64,000 bases of DNA from Taxawa tesnikishii (nom. ined.) (lineage: Eukaryota > Ascomycota > Dothideomycetes > Dothideales). The stretch lies in contig JAPDRO010000019.1 in NCBI GenBank assembly GCA_030247885.1, positions 496,001 through 560,000 of the forward strand, written 5' to 3'. A program made the translations under genes and the position numbers. Below are positions 11,203-22,550 of the stretch, in pieces. Numbering within the stretch: position 1 is the stretch's first letter; each line of letters begins with the position of its first letter. The notes beneath the pieces were generated by a model. It ran no database searches. It was not told the DNA's origin and saw nothing but the letters and a program-made list of their open reading frames with translations.

Positions 11203-11845
11203 TCAGACAAGGCTGAAGAGACCCGCGGTGAGGGCGAGAATCAGGGCTGCCTTCGTCATGTCCTCGGAGGACTTCCCAGCACCGCTAGTGGCAGTGGCTG
11301 CTGGTGGTGGAGCCGCGCTGCCGGAAGGCGTGAAAGCGGAGCTGTGAGACGTACTGGCGGTAGCAGTGGCGACGCTCGAGATGGACTCGCTGGCGCTCTC
11401 GCTGGTGGGAGTGCTGAGGGGCCAGCAGCGGTGGTGCTATGAATGGGGCCGGTGGCAGTGGCAGTAGCAGTAGCAGCAGTAGCAGTAGTAGCAGAAGTCG
11501 AGGCAGCTGGCGGAGCTGGAGCAGTAGTGGTCTCGCTGGCCGACGTTGGGGCGGAAGCGCTCTCGCAGGAAGCCGACGGGGTCATGGTCTCGACACTGGT
11601 GGACATGACGACTGGCGTGTAGGGCGAAGAGCTCGTGGCGGTGCACCAGTCGGGGATTGAGGTGATGACCTGGGTGACGGTGACTGGAGGTGCATTAAGT
11701 GAGCGATCAACGTGCGAAGCGTACGGTTGGCGATGGAGCGATGGCTCGACTCACCCGTGTTCGCGCGGCGACGGTTGTCGGCAGAGGCTCCAACTATGGC
11801 CATGGCGAGAGCCATGATGAAGATGACGAACTGGGTGGCCTGCAT
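11203..11845 (-). CDS. Small GPI-anchored Ser/Thr/Ala-rich secreted protein
   Basis: Exons 11845-11755 and 11683-11203. The N-terminus is a signal peptide (MQATQFVIFIMALAMAIVGA). A short ectodomain follows with two cysteines (IPDWCTATSSSPYTP and TPSASCESASAP), then a Thr/Ala/Ser-rich stalk with AT repeats. In the frame one base to the left the tail reads SGAGKSSEDMTKAALILALT and then AGLFSLV: a small omega site, spacer and hydrophobic end, which is a classic GPI signal. The two frames meet at a GGGG run (plus strand 11418-11421); one missing base explains it and gives 190 codons. Function is unknown; probably wall-linked. Divergent from a second GPI protein at 12648. Confidence 0.65.
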
Positions 11846-12647
11846 GTTGATAGTGCGGAAGAAGATGTTGCTGTGTAAGATGGAGTTGATGAGTGATGCA
11901 AGTGTTGCTGGAGCGTGGTGTGAGCAATGGGTTTGCAAGAGAAAATGTTGATGTTGTAAGGAGAAGAGAGAGGGAGAGAGGGAGGGGAGGAGACGGTGCG
12001 ACTTATAGGGAGAATCAAACGGAAGCAGCCGAGTTTCACGGTTGCATGCATGACACAAACAAGCATTGGCCAGGTTGTGCTCGCTCAACATGTGGGAAAG
12101 CGCAGGTCGTTGGAGACGCAAGTGCAGTGCAGTGCTTCCATCACGCGGCTACATCAACTCCACTGGCCTCTTGAACACATTGGGAACACCTGCTGCAATT
12201 GTCAGTGTTGCCCGCATACTTGCTCTCCAGGGCCATCAGATGGCGCAGTCCGTAGACTCCTACCTCAACACCCGTAGGCTCCTACCGCAACATGGGTAAG
12301 TGCCCTCTGACTTCTTGCCTTTTGACTGTGGTGCCTTCCGAATCCGGAAGCAATGACGCGGGAGCTTGGGCTTACGCAAGCCCAGGTCACCACAACAAAC
12401 GCGGGCGATGAGACTATCTCTTCCCTTCGAGTACTTCGCCTCTTCTCTCTTCTCCATCACCATCTCCATCACCACCACCACCACCACCACCACCACTACT
12501 ACCATCCATTCATCGATCCATCTCGTCTCTCGTTCCCTCAACCCGCTCTTTCAGCTTCACGCTCGTTACAAGGTGTTGCCCGGCTTTCCGTTCGACAGTT
12601 GCTTGACCACCATCCGCCCGCCACTATCAGTGCGTACTTACACCAAC
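11846..12647. promoter_or_regulatory. Divergent upstream region of two GPI-protein genes, with simple repeats
   Basis: About 800 bp between two outward-facing ATGs. It contains a near-duplicate 20-bp block at 12251-12296 (GTAGACTCCTACC and GTAGGCTCCTACC) and a CAC trinucleotide tract at 12454-12503. A CT-rich stretch runs up to the ATG at 12648 and probably marks the transcript start zone. No coding region is supported. Confidence 0.5.
12454..12503 (+). repeat. CAC/CAT trinucleotide tract
   Basis: Trinucleotide microsatellite in the 5' flank of the GPI protein at 12648; CAC units with a few CAT and TAC variants. Short open frames across it are an artefact of the repeat. Confidence 0.8.
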
Positions 12648-14082
12648 ATGAAGCTCACGACTTTCATCACCCTGGCTGCTGCTGCTGTCTCTGCTTTCGA
12701 GAAGTCCGACGGTATGCCGTCCTTGTCGTCGTCTTTGTGATCCAGAACTGACGGTATTCTGAAGGACTAAACAAGAAGCTGGAAGCACCACGTGCCATCA
12801 GTAAGTTCTTGCCTGGGCTCAGATGCACACTTCAGAATATCCCACTGACCGAGACGCAGCGTTCGGCGGCTACGGTAGCTATGGCGGCAATGACACTGCT
12901 CCTTCCTCTCTGGCCACTCCGGTCGCCACCAGCAGCGTCGTCATCGTCGAGTATCAGCCAGCTGTCTCGACCTCGACCGTCTTCTCATACACGGAGGTCA
13001 CTGTTACCAGCTGTGCCTCGTCGATTACCAACTGCCCGGAGCGCGGTACCGTTGCTGTGGTCACATCAACCATCGCCATATCGACCACGATCTGCCCTCT
13101 CACCTTGACTACCACGCGCTTTAGCCAGTACACCACTGCCCCACTTTCAACCATCAGCAGCGCCACGCCCATGCCAACCCCAACCCCGACCACCCTCAGC
13201 AGCTCCGCTGCTCCCGTCACGTCTTCTCCGGCAACATCACCTGCCACGACTTCGTTCTCAAGAAGCAGCTCCTCTCCTGCCTTGACGATCTATCGTACGG
13301 CAAGCAGCACGATCACCATCGGCTCATCCTCCGTTTCGGTTGCCACAGCCAGTTCGTCATCCCGTCTGGTCAGCAGCTCCTCCTCTACTGCCTCCGTCAG
13401 CTCTGCGTCTGTTACAACGACCAGGTCGGCTATCACAACCTCTACCGTCGCTGTGACTGCAACGACGACCAGCACAACTACAGTGACTCCTTCCACTCAA
13501 GTGGCCTTCACTTCCTCGGGAACATCGGCGGCATCGACTAGCTCCGTCTCAATGGTTACGAGCGTTGCCGCTGTTACCACGTTCAACGGCACCGTCTCTT
13601 TGAGCTCGACTGTGCCAATGCTTTCAACCAGCTCGCCAGCTGCGTACAGTTACGTCCCTCCAGCCTCGGTGATCTCCACAACCACGACGACCGTGACTCG
13701 CTCTGTTGTCATTGTGTCATCCACAGTCAGCACCATTGCATACGCCGACAGTAACAGCACCACCCTTGCCGTGGCTACCACCCCAATGCTGACCGCCACA
13801 GCTTCGGGGGCGTATATCCCAACGCTTCCGGCCAGTTCCCAGTCGTCTACTGAGGGCTCTGGAGTCACTGCCACGATGGCGGGTGTCAACACAACCTTCA
13901 CCGTCGTCCCCACCGGCGCTTCGCCTGCACCATACGCGCCGTCCTTGAGTGCGTATGGCAATGTGTCGACTCCGGTTGCCCCTAGCGGCGCACTCCCATA
14001 CACTAGTTCCGCCAACGCTCCAGCCGCTGCCGTGTTGTCTGCCATTGCCATCGGCATCCTGGCGACAGTTATCTTTTCTTGA
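12648..14082 (+). CDS. GPI-anchored Ser/Thr-rich cell-wall protein
   Basis: Exons 12648-12711, 12765-12800 and 12860-14082 total 1,323 nt, or 440 aa, in one consistent frame. The signal peptide is MKLTTFITLAAAAVSAFEKS. A short N-terminal module contains SYTEVTVTSCASSITNCP and TSTIAISTTICPLTLTTT, a four-cysteine pattern seen in fungal wall proteins. About 300 residues of Ser/Thr/Val-rich, presumably O-mannosylated stalk follow. The end ANAPAAAVLSAIAIGILATV plus IFS is a GPI signal. No catalytic domain was seen, so a structural or adhesive role is inferred. It shares its upstream region with the smaller GPI protein at 11203-11845. Confidence 0.8.
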
Positions 14083-15426
14083 ACGTTCTTGCTGACGGTC
14101 TGTCTGGTCGGTCACTACCTCATCGAGAGTCCGGGACCAGTCCAGCAAGCACCGCCACTGTCTCGCTGCATCAGCTTCTCATCAGCGTTACCTTGCCCCT
14201 TTGCTAAGATGATGGATGTTCCTTTGTTCTTGCTGCATCTTTCAAAGGCCTGTAACTAATAATCGTGGCCTTCATGTGCTTTTATAGTTCAGAAAAATTC
14301 AAGATGCGGTTCACCCAGCTTTTTTGACCCCTTGTGCAACGCGTCATGTCTTCCGGCCCGCTTGAACTGATGATAAATTGCCCTCTCAAGCAACAGATTC
14401 TATAGCCGGACCATGCTATAACAAGACAAGAACAATCTCACGGCACCTGGATAACACGTTGCAGGTCTGGGTACATGAGTTCTTATGCTGCCCTCTATCT
14501 AAATCAGCCATCGATTTGACGACCTGAGGCCATTCGTAGTTGCGGCGCTGGCTTGTGGCAGTGACTTACTATCATCGTGAAGGCTACCTCTGCGTGTCAC
14601 TTGATGCATGATTGTGTGACTGCCCGCCGCAGATGCCAAAAACTACCCATGCAATGAGGCGAGTGGATGGCACAGGTTTATACGCGTGATGGATAGAGAG
14701 ATAGGAGTCGGTGTAAGCTTCGGTTCAAGCACGATCGCTCTTTCCAACCGTCTCAAGACCGCGCGTTTCAGCCGTTCGGAACGTGGAGGAGAACCGCCCT
14801 CCGACCCTGCGGCTTGAGCTGATCTCGAACCACAAACGGGCATCAAGTATTCTACTGCAGCCTGGACAAAAGAAAAAACCCGAGACTCCCGATAAAGGTC
14901 AGGCGAAAGACTCGAATTAGTTCACACAACTGGAGGATGATAAGGGATATAAATAGTATATACGAGCTCGCCTATCCCGCAGTCCTCCGCGCCCCAGCCA
15001 CAGCGGGCTACCCCGTTGCTGGCCGACATGTATACCACGCCCTTTCTACGTGCTCGGTTGGGAAGACGTTCGTGATTATAGCTAGCCTACACCTATCCAT
15101 CTCCTATTTTTTATTCTCTTCCGCAACAGTAAAATAAAGCCTACCACCCCCTTTCCATCCAACACATACAATTCATCATTCCGCACACCCCACAGGAACC
15201 AGATCAACCCGCCACAAAATATCTCCCACCAAGCCTCCCCACGCCGGCCGCGCAGTGCAGGTTCCCTCCTCGAGGGCGTTCAACTTCTATGGAAACATCT
15301 CCACCGTCGCATCCCCTCCGTACGCCGGACTGCACACACACAGAGAAGTTAGATCGAATCCGAAACAACCTCGCATCAAACTTTGCATTTCCACCAGTCC
15401 ATCTAGGTTCATCTGTGTCAAGCCGC
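14083..15426. other. Intergenic region between converging genes
   Basis: 1.3 kb of 3' flank on both sides. Short open frames have no domain signature. An AT-rich patch (TAAATAGTATATACGAG) occurs near 14950. No repeat or RNA gene was identified. Confidence 0.5.
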
Positions 15427-17401
15427 TCAAACATTGACCGGGGCGTCGGACTTGTCGACAATGTCCCTCTCGATCCTCTGCCTTCTCGCCTCCTCTTGTT
15501 CGCTGCTGACGTCTTTGAAGACATGGTCCATCTGCTCCAAGGTCCTCCCGTTGGTTTCCGGAACGAAGAAGAATGTCCAGACAAGACTCAGCAGGCAGAA
15601 GACTGCAAAGAAGACGTACGCGCCGAAGCCGGTGTTCTGAACCAACGGCGGCGTGATGAGTCCGATGATGAAGTTGTTGAGCCAGTTGCTGCAGGTAGAT
15701 AACGCCACGCCCTTTGCACGTAGCGAGGAGGGGAATATCTCCGCGGGCATTGCCCAGGGTACGGGACCCCAGGATGCTCCAAATGCTGCACTGAGTTAGC
15801 TCTCTTTCGTGTCTGCTTTGATGAAGCGGTGTGTTACTTACAGATCATGTAGAACAGCAAGAAGGCTACGGCTGTCCAGCCTTCTGCTCTGTGTGACGGC
15901 CAGCTCTTGTTGAATTTTCCGACCAAGACAGCGATGATGAGATGTGCGACGAACATGAGTGTGCTTCCGATGAGCAGAAGCGGCCGTCTGCCGAATCGGT
16001 CCATGGTCCAGACTGAGGAGGCGACACCGATCAGTTGTGTGATGTTGAGCACACCAGACCTACGAAATGTAAGCTTGGAACCCATGCAACAGCGGAAAAG
16101 CCCTTATCTACTAACATGATGAGTTGCATGTTGTAGTCGAGACCCATGGTCTGGAACAAGGTAGGGCTGTAGTATATCAGAGCATTAATCTTGAAAACGT
16201 CAGTCGACGCCGACAAACCGCCGAAAAGATATCGAACTCACACCGACAAACTGCTGGAAGAACATCAGACCCACGCCAACATGTGTCCTACGCCAGCAGC
16301 CACGCTTGAACAAATCGGTCCAGGAGACGATTTCGAGCTTGGCTCGACTGCTCTTCCTGCGATCCTGAAGGTGTGGATGTCTTTCGGCGCTGATCTCCTT
16401 CTGCAGGGCGACCTCGGCTCGGATGTCGAACCATTCCCGCTGCACCCTGGCATCTGTGATGGGCTGCTGACGCAGCTTCGCCAGTGATTGCAGAGCCTCC
16501 TGGTCTCGACCTTTGCTGACCAGCCAGCGGGGGAGAAAGGAAGGAAGACGATTCCGACGCCTAGAACCAGGCCAGGGATGATCTGCAGGAGGAATGGTAG
16601 CCGCCACGCCCATTCGGAGCCGATGTACTGCGTTCCGTATCTGAACCGGTGGTGTCAGCATAGATTGAGGGAGCTTCAATCGAATCCATACGTTATCCAA
16701 AAAGCTACGACAATACCGAAGACGATACTGAATTCCTCAAGTACGAGCAGCGCACCTCTAATCTCCGGTGGTGAAATTTCCGAGATGTACAAGGGAGCGA
16801 CCATTGAAAGCCTGTATCACGTCAGCCTGAAACCCATGCAATAAGCATAGAAGAAACCGTACATGCCAATGCCCACACCACCGATCAAGCGCGCGACAAC
16901 AAGCATGGGATAGTCTACAGAGCCTGTCTGTAATGCCGAACCGATGGTGAAGATGATGACGGCCACCACGATGGAGTACTTCCTGGAAATCTTATCGGCA
17001 ACCCAGCCCTGGTTCAGAGCCCCGATCAGGGCTCCGAGTTCAATCATAGCGGTAAGCAGGCCCTTGTAGAAGCCAGCACCGGAGGCAGTCTCGGACACTT
17101 CTGTGAAGCGGTCCAGGAACTGAGGCATGACTAGAATGATAGAAACGACGCCTTGGTCATACCCAAACAACAGGCCCCCCAATGCCGAAAACGCGGCGCA
17201 TAGAGCGACATAGGAGGAAGTAAACAATCCCTTGAAACCTTAAGTTTGCCGTTAGAGTCGCGCATGATTGCAATGGTATACAACAACCTTACCAGGAGGG
17301 CCGTATGTTTCTCGTGTCTCCCAAACAGCACGGTCATGATGGCTGATGTTCATGTCCCGACCGGCGTTGATGTCTTCCTTGATTCCCTTGCCGCCTTCCA
17401 T
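15427..17401 (-). CDS. MFS sugar transporter (12 TM, hexose/quinate type)
   Basis: Proton-sugar symporter family at the plasma membrane. Exons (minus): 17401-17293, 17238-16863, 16811-16692, 16640-16242, 16189-16116, 16059-15842, 15785-15427. The start ATG is preceded by an in-frame TAG. Motifs in order: WETRETYGPPGFKGLF; GGLLFGYDQGVVS in TM1; NQGWVADKISRKYS loop; ARLIGGVGIGM; ISPPEIRGALL (PESPR-like half); FFQQFVGINALIYYSP in TM7; DRFGRRPLL loop; GPVPWAMPAEIFPSSLRAKG; and PETNGRTLEQMD after TM12. One frame break lies at G5 (16529-16533), inside the expected FSPRWLVSKGR motif. One added base gives 551 codons. Substrate cannot be told from sequence. Confidence 0.88.
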
Positions 17402-18150
17402 GATGATACTCTACGAATGCGACGTGGAACGATGATGGTGATGCTGCCTTGGTCGCAAACCGAACCATATGTCGCATTACAAGCGTTTCATTTCGGGGCG
17501 ACGAAGTTCCTTGTATTTATGTGTGTCGGTGTCACGCGGTCCTTCCCCGTCACCCAAGACTCGTCGGTGATCAATCTTCCATCATTTGCAGGTCCACCCG
17601 CAGTATGTATGTTCCGAGGGAACGAATCGGAGTCTTTCCTGCTCGACGTCTTGCAGCACAACGGAGCCGAATTGGTGGTAACAAAAACGACCCCGCAGTC
17701 GTCCTCCACAATGCACATCGGCTCTCGGACGATCAACGTGTGCAACGGCGGTGGTCAACCAGAACAGACCAAGACATCCTCAGACTGGAGAAGCCGACGA
17801 TGTATGGAGAGAGGTGAAGTATAGCGAGCTGTGAAGTGGAGTAAGACCTTCCGGCCGGCGGTCTTTGCTTCTTTCCAGGCTCGCTGTCTGAAGAAGGTTT
17901 TTCCGCACCGCTCTCGGCTATATAGCTGTTTGAGAGGCAACGCTTTCCGGCCTGTAGGTGGGGCTTCCCGACCTTGTGGGATAGGGACATGATGTATGGC
18001 GATGGTTAGGCACCGAACCGCGTGTCAATTACAGAGTAGTAAAAGTAGTGCATGCGGCTAGAGCGTTGGTATAAGCATCAAGCTACGGAGCAGTAAACCT
18101 CCTGCAGCTCTATCCGCCTTCTCGAACGTATTACCTCTCCCTCCATCCCG
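17402..18150. other. Upstream flank of the sugar transporter
   Basis: About 750 bp between the transporter start and the 3' end of the RNA polymerase relic. No supported gene or repeat. Promoter of the transporter is expected near 17402-17700. Confidence 0.4.
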
Positions 18151-18783
18151 TCATCTTCTTGGCAGAATGCCGGATCTTTTGCCAGTCATCGACAGCCGCC
18201 TCCTCATCTCCCTCAGACACCCGCCTGCAGCAATGTACTGGAAGCTCATCAACTCCCTAGCTTCCTGTCTCTCGCACCACCCTCCTCCATCGCCACAGCC
18301 AAGCAAGCCATGGCGCGCGGGAATGCCTTCATGTCTCTGTCGTGCTGCTCCTGCGAGTTTCCGTACAAGATGCGAGAAACCGTGAACTCGGGAACCTCGT
18401 CGAAACGCTCCCCCATCACCTGTGTAGTTTCCCTAAGTCTGCGTGAAGACGCCCCTCCCGCTCGGCCGAGAATCGTACCAGCGAAAGACTCTTGGTCTGT
18501 CAGGGGATGGTGCGGAGAGGGCGCGTGTTGGTAAAGGGTCTTGCGCAGCTCGCGCTCGTAGGCGTCTTTCACCTGGCTGGCTAGGCGCCTGTTATGCTCC
18601 CATTCGATAAGGGTGGTGTGACGCTTGATGCAGTCCCACAGCTTCCGCATGAGGGTGTCGTCGCTTCCGGTGTCGATGCGCCGCCACGGCGACGATCTTG
18701 CTGCATCTCTGCGAGGAACCGACGTTCGTCATGGCTCTGTAGAGATGGCCGAGGACTTTGCTGCTCTCATAGTAACGCTGTAA
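18151..18783 (-). pseudogene. C-terminal fragment of a cellular RNA-dependent RNA polymerase (QDE-1/SAD-1 family)
   Basis: The fragment shows the late part of eukaryotic RNA-silencing polymerases: YYESSKVLGHLYRAM after a possible acceptor at 18784, then LTDQESFAGTILGRAGG, QVMGERFDEVPEFTVSRIL, ACLAVAMEE and, in another frame, LMSFQYIAAGGCLREM before the stop at 18151-18153. These are family landmarks downstream of the catalytic double-psi barrel. Nothing upstream (18800-19600) encodes the catalytic DxDGD part, so the gene is a truncated relic, not a working enzyme. Two frame changes are visible: one near 18680 and one at CCC 18254-18256. The second could be a one-base consensus error. This is host RNA-silencing gene sequence, not viral. 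Confidence 0.65.
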
Positions 18784-19602
18784 GAAAGAGAGGTTGAGAG
18801 ACAAAGAGAGAGGCGGAAAGATTTGGGATGAAGCTAGACAGACGCGGCGGGGTTCACTTGCGCGTGAGTAAAGCTGAAGTTGAAGGTGAAGGTGAAAGTA
18901 GAGTGACGGTGGTTATGCGGAATTCTACGCCAAGGTATTGCTCGCAGATGAGACCAGGACTTACGGTCCTGGATGCGGTTGGAGTTTGGAGGACAACAGA
19001 AATCCCTGTTATGTGAGCGTCTCACAGCCGCTGCAACAACTAAGCATAGTGTACCATTCCAATGTAGACGACGAATCTACGCACTGGCATCGCAAGTGGT
19101 TTCTCGAAATCAGGCCGGAGGTCAGGAAAGGTTGCTCCTGTCTGTGTGTCTCACAGTAGCTGCCAACTATCAATACAGTGTACTGTCCCAAGCCAAGCGG
19201 TGTATCTGCATACTAACACAACGAAATATTCTTCGAGAACAAGGCACACGTTGTGGGCCGGAATAGGATCCGGCCCGCTTGCCTGTCATCCGTTTAAGCG
19301 AACGAGCATCCATTCTGCAAGGGGAAATAGTGATGGGCATAGGCATGTGAGACGCAGAAGGGCTAGAGCAGCGACCTTCTACATTGACAGATTCCTCTTA
19401 CGGGCCACATAGCAGTGAACCATAACCTCTCCGGATGTGGGGGCTATTCACCAGAACCTGGGGGTTCCAGCGTGGAGACGCAGGAGTGAGGCAACGAGAC
19501 GAGGAAGGAGCACCCCACCGGCTATTCCTCGGCATCATGTACGGGCAGCTACATCATCCTGCCCATACCGCGTGAAAGGACACGAGGTTTGAAACAAACA
19601 CC
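18784..19602. other. Non-coding region with a diverged direct duplication
   Basis: Between the polymerase relic and RINT1. Two stretches about 130 bp apart resemble each other: one from about 19018, one from about 19146. Both begin near CTCACAG..GCTGC and pass through AGTGTAC, GTATCTGCAT-like and TTCTTCGAGAA/TTTCTCGAAA-like sequence. A GAAGGTGAAGGTGAAAG low-complexity patch lies at 18880. No gene is supported. Confidence 0.35.
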
Positions 19603-22175
19603 ATGGCCGACCCTCGCCTGCAAAGAGCCAGCATGTCGGCACACAATCGCATTCAGGACCAGGACGTCCGCGTCCAGGACTTTCTGGATGACAAACTACA
19701 GTCGCTCGCTGACTTCGACACGCTGGATTCGCTACTCGATAACGTCAAGACGCAACAGGACCTCTTGAAGAGACAGGTCAGATGTAACCAGCGTCAAGCG
19801 ATTGCGTCTTACTGACAACTCTGCAGCTCGACGATGCAAAACGCGACCATGATGAAGCTCAGCAGGAGTATGACCAGCAGGCAACCTCGTACCAAGAGAA
19901 AGCGGAAGCCTTCCAAAAAGAACAAGGGAACATTGACCGAAGGATGATGATTGTTACCCAATCAGAAGCTCCTGATGAGGCCGTGCAGCGATATGGAGCG
20001 ATCATGGAGAGATCAAGGAAGCTCGACTACTTGGCGGGATATGAAGAGCAGCTCATAGCCGTGGATGCGCTTATGTACGTGTGGCGGGCTTGTTCAAGAT
20101 TACAATTCGTTGGCTGACCTGACCTTACGCAGCAACGATTGCACTACACAGCTTGGAAAGTCCGACGAGGCGGCACTGGAACCATATAAGCGCTTGCGAG
20201 CCTTCGTGCCGCGTCTGCAGCAACTACAGGAAGCGGCTGAAGGAGCTGCACCGCATCTCGTCGATTACGTAGCGAAGGCTGCACAGGGCCTGGGAGATCG
20301 CATTGCCAGGTCATTCTCGGCAGACTTCGAGGCTACATTGAAGAAGATATACTGGCCCAAAGCAGACATTACAATCCCGCCGGAGCTGCAGCAGGAATGG
20401 AGCAAGAACATTGGCAGGCTGCTGGACCTGCAAAGGGGAGAACTGGAAGCTAGGGATAATGCCAATCGGAACAAGGCCAAGAAAGAGGAGCCACTGGTCT
20501 TGCTGCCACTGGAGGTCATGGTTCGTCCCCTGGAGCAGCGTTTCCAGTATCATTTTTCGGGGGACCGTCCGACCAATCGGCTCGACAAGCCCGAATACTT
20601 TCTCTCCCATGTGCTGGATCTGCTCAACACATACTCTCCGTTTTTTCAGGCGAGCCTACAGCCTTTGCTCCTCGCGCATTTCCGCACCTCCGATCTTGCG
20701 TTTACGCCGGCCTACATTGACTCCAACTCTGCTTTTATCAATGCTCTGCTGCCTCTTTTGCAACGCAAGCTACAAAGCATCTTGCCACAATTGATTTCAC
20801 AGCCAAACCTCTTCAGCAACCTCATCCACGAGGTGATGTCATTTGACACCACATTGGCCGACGAATGGAACTACGCACCTCTCTCTCCATCGACGCCTTA
20901 TCGCGGCCTGTCGCATTACATCCTCGATACGTTATCGTATTTCGACCGATGGCTCAAAATAGAACGCGACTTTGCTCTGTCACGCTACGAGTCTATAATA
21001 TCCTCACAAGGTTCTTTCGAGCTCGATTTCGATGCTGCCGATCCCGGCACAACCAAACCGACTCGTGCAGCCATTCGGGTGAATGACCTCTTGGAAACGA
21101 TCACAGACCGTTACCGCACTTTGTCCAGCTTCACGCAAAGGTAAGATTCCTCATCGATGTCCAAGTGGACATTTTCGACCTCTTCCGGCAGCGCCTCTAC
21201 GACGGCCTGGACGTATATCTGCAACGCACGGCCAGCATCGGTCGGTTAGGTGTCAGCGCTGAAGAACGCGCCGAAGTCGCCGGCGTGCGCGGCATCGAGC
21301 GACTATGCCGCGTCTTCGGCAGCGCAGAGTACATGGTGCGCAAGATGCGCGACTGGAGCGACGACGTCTTCTTCCTTGAATTGCACGAGGAGATGCTGTT
21401 TCGGCAGACGAACCCTAACACGCCGCTCGACGTGCGTTTCGGCGACCGCGCCGCCAAGATGAAGGGCGCCGACGATGAGGACGGCGAGCTGCAGAGCGCG
21501 CTCTTCGACGAGACGAGCAGTGCGTACGCGAGCCTGCGCACCAGGAGCGAGAACACAATCGTCGATGCGCTCAAATACAACGTCCGCGAAGCGCTGCGTA
21601 ATTACACGCGCATCAATCCATGGGCGTCCCTGGCCGCCAGCGGCAGCACAGACGTCGGAGCAACTAGCACGCTTACAGCCGAGATCGAGCCTGCGGTGCG
21701 GCTGCTGGACGAGTACCTTGGCTTCTTGGCGAAAGCTCTGGGCACGGCGCCCCTCCGGCGTATCGCTCGAGCCGTGGCGGGCAGCGTCCAAGCGTTCCTG
21801 TGGGATCGCGTGCTGCTGGCGCATAGGTTTTCAACCGGCGGTGCGGCGCAGTTAGCCAGCGATGTCGGAGCGCTGCGGAAGATCTTCGACCGACACGTGG
21901 GAGCGGAACAGGGCGCGAGTGGGATGAGGAGGTTGAGTGAAGGTTTGGTCATGCTGACGTTGCCTGTCAAAGGGGAGATCCCGGTTGAGATTGTGGATGG
22001 TGATGATGCGGAAGGGACGAGAGATGGGAAGAGAATGGGGCTGTGGGAGGTGGAAAGGAGGGTTTTTATGAGCAACGAAGACGCGAGAGACGTGCTTGAA
22101 GAGTTGGGCTTGGAGGTTCTGAGTGAAAGTGATGCGAGGGATGTGCTGCAGAGAAGGGTCGAACTTGGTAGCTGA
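19603..22175 (+). CDS. RINT1/TIP20 family vesicle-tethering protein (Dsl1 complex)
   Basis: Subunit of the ER tether for Golgi-to-ER COPI vesicles; the human member also binds RAD50. Exons 19603-19776, 19827-20074 and 20133-22175. An N-terminal coiled coil (DTLDSLLDNVKTQQDLLKRQ) is followed by the long helical RINT1/TIP20 domain. Landmarks are VMVRPLEQRFQYHFSG, DKPEYFLSHVLDLLNTYSPF, SHYILDTLSYFDRWLKIERD and VRKMRDWSDDVFFLELHEEM. Near 21141-21143 the frame ends in TAA just where the family reads QRLRFLIDVQ. One missing base there restores 821 codons, and a spliced alternative would need a 25-nt intron that deletes conserved residues. The C-terminus is variable, as usual. Confidence 0.85.
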
Positions 22176-22550
22176 GCGCGTCAGTTACCGTAGCAGAGTC
22201 GAAGCCCTTGCACATGGTTGCGTGTGGGAGGTGAGCAGCTACCTATACTACACTTGAGCTTTACTGAAGCCTCATTTAGGCTTCGTTTGAACTTTAGTTA
22301 AGCTTCACTTTGGCTTCACTCACATCTCTTTCAAGCTTCTCTAAGCTGTTTACTTCTGATTGGTAATGGAACAGGTTAGTGTGAGTAATTAGTTTCCAGT
22401 CATTCCGCTTGACACGACATAGACCATAACACTGGCAATTATACGGAGAGCCTTGCACTTGCAACAACAACAACAACAACAACTGTCGTCCCTGCTCCAT
22501 CCCCACCATCTGCGAAACGCATCAATTCCCAACCTCCCACGGCGTTTCCT
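22176..22550. other. Short intergenic region with simple repeats
   Basis: Holds a degenerate repeat of the unit AGCTTTACT / GGCTTCACT at about 22252-22328, similar to one at 33505-33572. A CAA trinucleotide tract lies at 22462-22484. Both neighbouring genes end here. Confidence 0.5.
22462..22484 (+). repeat. CAA trinucleotide tract
   Basis: Seven CAA units just beyond the 3' end of the carboxypeptidase gene. Confidence 0.8.

Noticed and set aside
21141-21165. A 25-nt intron in RINT1 (GTAAGA...CCAAG)
   Set aside because: Too short for this organism and it would delete the conserved RFLIDVQ segment; a missing base fits better.
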